DNA from: an uncultured delta proteobacterium
GTDB lineage: Bacteria > Desulfobacterota > Desulfovibrionia > Desulfovibrionales > Desulfovibrionaceae
Assembly (NCBI GenBank): GCA_903843965.1
Contig: CAIMRY010000027.1
Location: 1 to 46,088, forward strand
Length of the DNA stretch: 46,088 nt
Reading direction: 5' to 3'
Shown: piece by piece, positions 44,802 to 46,088 of the stretch
Numbering within the stretch: the first letter of the stretch is position 1
Layout of the letters: each line of letters starts with the position of its first letter
Translations under genes and position numbers: made by a program
The notes under the pieces: generated by a model
Database searches by the model: none
What the model was told of the DNA's origin: nothing
The model's input: the letters and a program-made list of their open reading frames with translations, nothing else

Positions 44802-46088
44802 GTGACAAGCAACCCACTTCCGTCCGTGCTCATTGTGGATGACGAGGCCATAAACATCCTGGCCTTGGCCAATGCGTTGAAGAGCGAGTACCAGGTCCGG
44901 AACGCCAGCAGCGGGAAGGCGGCGTTGGAGATCATCCATGCGGCGGACCTGCCGGACCTCGTCCTGCTCGACATCATGATGCCTGAGATGGACGGATTCG
45001 CGGTCTGCGGCCAGCTCAAGGCCGATGAGCGCACCCGGGACATCCCGGTCATCTTCATCACCGCCAGGGGCGAACAGGCTGACGAGGTGCGGGGGCTGGC
45101 CATGGGCGCGGTGGACTACATCACCAAGCCGTTCTCCCTCCTGGTGGTGCAAGCCAAGTTGCGCACCCATCTCGCACTCAAACAATCCGAGTTGAAGTTC
45201 CGGGCCAACGCCATTGAACAGCAAAAGACCAACAAGGCCCTGCGGGACAGCGAGGAACGCTACAGGCTCATCATCGAAACAGCGCAGGAAGGCGTTGTCG
45301 GCACGGATGCGGACTACAACGTAACCTACGCCAACCCGCGCATGCATTCCATGCTTGGCCATGCACCCGGCGAACTCACCGGGTGCATGCTGGTGGATCT
45401 CCTGGTCCCAGAGGATGCGGCCATTTTGCGGCAGAAGCAGGGGCGGCGGCGGCAGGGCATCTCCGAGCAATACGAGCTGCGCTTTCGGCACAAGAGGGGC
45501 CACAAGGTCTGGACCCTGATCAGCGCCTCGCCCGTAAACGGGCCGGACGGCTCCTTCGCCGGATCCATCGGCATGGTCACCGACATTTCCGATCGGGTAC
45601 GTGCCGAGGTCAAACTCCGCAAGAATGAGGCCCGCTACCGCACCCTGGTGGAGTCCATGCAGGAAGGGCTGCTCATGACCTGCAAGAACAACAAATTTTC
45701 CTTCATTAACGACCAGTTCTCCACCATGCTCGGGCGACCCAAGGCCAGCATCCTCGGGCACAAGGTCGTGGAGTTCGCCGCGCCGGAGAGTTCTGAGCAT
45801 CTGACCGCCATGCTTTCCGGAAAGGGCTCCGAGCGAGGAGCCGAAGAAATCATCTGGGTGCACAATTCCGGGCGGCACATCTACACCCTCGTCTCCCCAT
45901 CAGTGATCCTGGATGAACGAGGCCGCTTCGCTGGCGCCTTTGCCATCACGACCGACACCACAGAACGCAAGACCTTGGAAAACCGGGTGCTCCAGTCCCA
46001 GAAGCTGGAGGCCATCGGCCAGCTCGCAGCGGGCATCGCCCACGAGATCAACACCCCCGCACAGTATGTGGGGAACAATGTCCAGTTC
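44802..46088 (+). CDS. Hybrid response regulator-PAS-PAS-histidine kinase (partial)
   Basis: An open frame running off the window (429 codons so far). An N-terminal receiver domain (SVLIVDDEAINILAL, LLDIMMPEMDG with phospho-acceptor Asp57, ITKPFS) is followed by two PAS domains (SEERYRLIIETAQEGVVGTD and NEARYRTLVESMQEGLLMTC), then the HisKA domain with KLEAIGQLAAGIAHEINTP; His414 is the predicted autophosphorylation site. The ATP-binding domain lies beyond the window. The REC-first order means it can accept phosphate from another kinase. GTG 44802 follows GGAGAAAAGG. No membrane segment is seen, so it is cytoplasmic. Confidence 0.93.
   Translation, partial: MTSNPLPSVLIVDDEAINILALANALKSEYQVRNASSGKAALEIIHAADLPDLVLLDIMMPEMDGFAVCGQLKADERTRDIPVIFITARGEQADEVRGLAMGAVDYITKPFSLLVVQAKLRTHLALKQSELKFRANAIEQQKTNKALRDSEERYRLIIETAQEGVVGTDADYNVTYANPRMHSMLGHAPGELTGCMLVDLLVPEDAAILRQKQGRRRQGISEQYELRFRHKRGHKVWTLISASPVNGPDGSFAGSIGMVTDISDRVRAEVKLRKNEARYRTLVESMQEGLLMTCKNNKFSFINDQFSTMLGRPKASILGHKVVEFAAPESSEHLTAMLSGKGSERGAEEIIWVHNSGRHIYTLVSPSVILDERGRFAGAFAITTDTTERKTLENRVLQSQKLEAIGQLAAGIAHEINTPAQYVGNNVQF

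Overview
The window looks like a chromosomal segment of a Desulfovibrionales bacterium (Desulfovibrio-like sulfate reducer). It is GC-rich with strong G/C third-position use, carries a yebC-ruvC-ruvA-ruvB run, HypF hydrogenase maturation, an ActP/DUF485/DUF294 acetate-uptake cluster, a lone YcaO protein and several c-di-GMP and two-component signalling proteins. The taxonomic call is inference from gene content and base composition; there is no rRNA gene in the window.

Layout. 1-1.8 kb: a frameshifted EAL-HDOD signalling gene between two similar terminators. 1.8-4.65 kb (minus): an Nramp-like metal transporter and a pore-less MgtE cytosolic-domain protein, preceded by a proline-rich candidate leader ORF. 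5.1-9.8 kb (minus): tatA, a Phd/YoeB toxin-antitoxin pair, ruvB, ruvA, ruvC, yebC and rlmE. 9.9-12.2 kb: a CgeB-like glycosyltransferase coupled to a GspG-like membrane protein. 12.3-16.0 kb (minus): DUF485, ActP symporter, and a cNMP/CBS/DUF294 regulator. 16.4-19.1 kb: a GT9 glycosyltransferase with a C-terminal extension and two small genes. 19.1-21.0 kb (minus): a ModF-like double ABC ATPase. 21.0-25.8 kb: a DUF362 protein, hypF and an RlmI-type methyltransferase. 25.9-33.6 kb: small secreted and unknown proteins, an RdgC-like operon ending in a GDSL esterase, a monooxygenase-like protein, a diguanylate cyclase and a YcaO protein.

33.65-43.03 kb is a 9.3-kb integrative element in tRNA-Leu(UAA). 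A 58-bp direct repeat of the tRNA 3' half marks both ends. Paired TGTCCCCCA sites lie just inside each end. A minus-strand module (tyrosine integrase, unknown protein, AlpA-like regulator, small zinc protein, primase-helicase, zinc-ribbon protein) resembles P4/PICI-type satellites. The plus-strand cargo is four envelope-directed genes: a secreted caspase-SUMF1 fusion, a Gln-rich secreted protein, a lipoprotein and a glycine-zipper lipoprotein. This cargo is the best candidate here for an undescribed system.

After the element come a DUF6976-like gene with a hairpin-rich 5' region and a response-regulator/PAS/histidine-kinase gene that runs off the window end. A pattern across the core genome is short degenerate tandem repeats whose period is a multiple of 3 bp (12, 15 or 18) in protein tails, linkers and intergenic gaps. 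No CRISPR array, rRNA or insertion sequence was seen.
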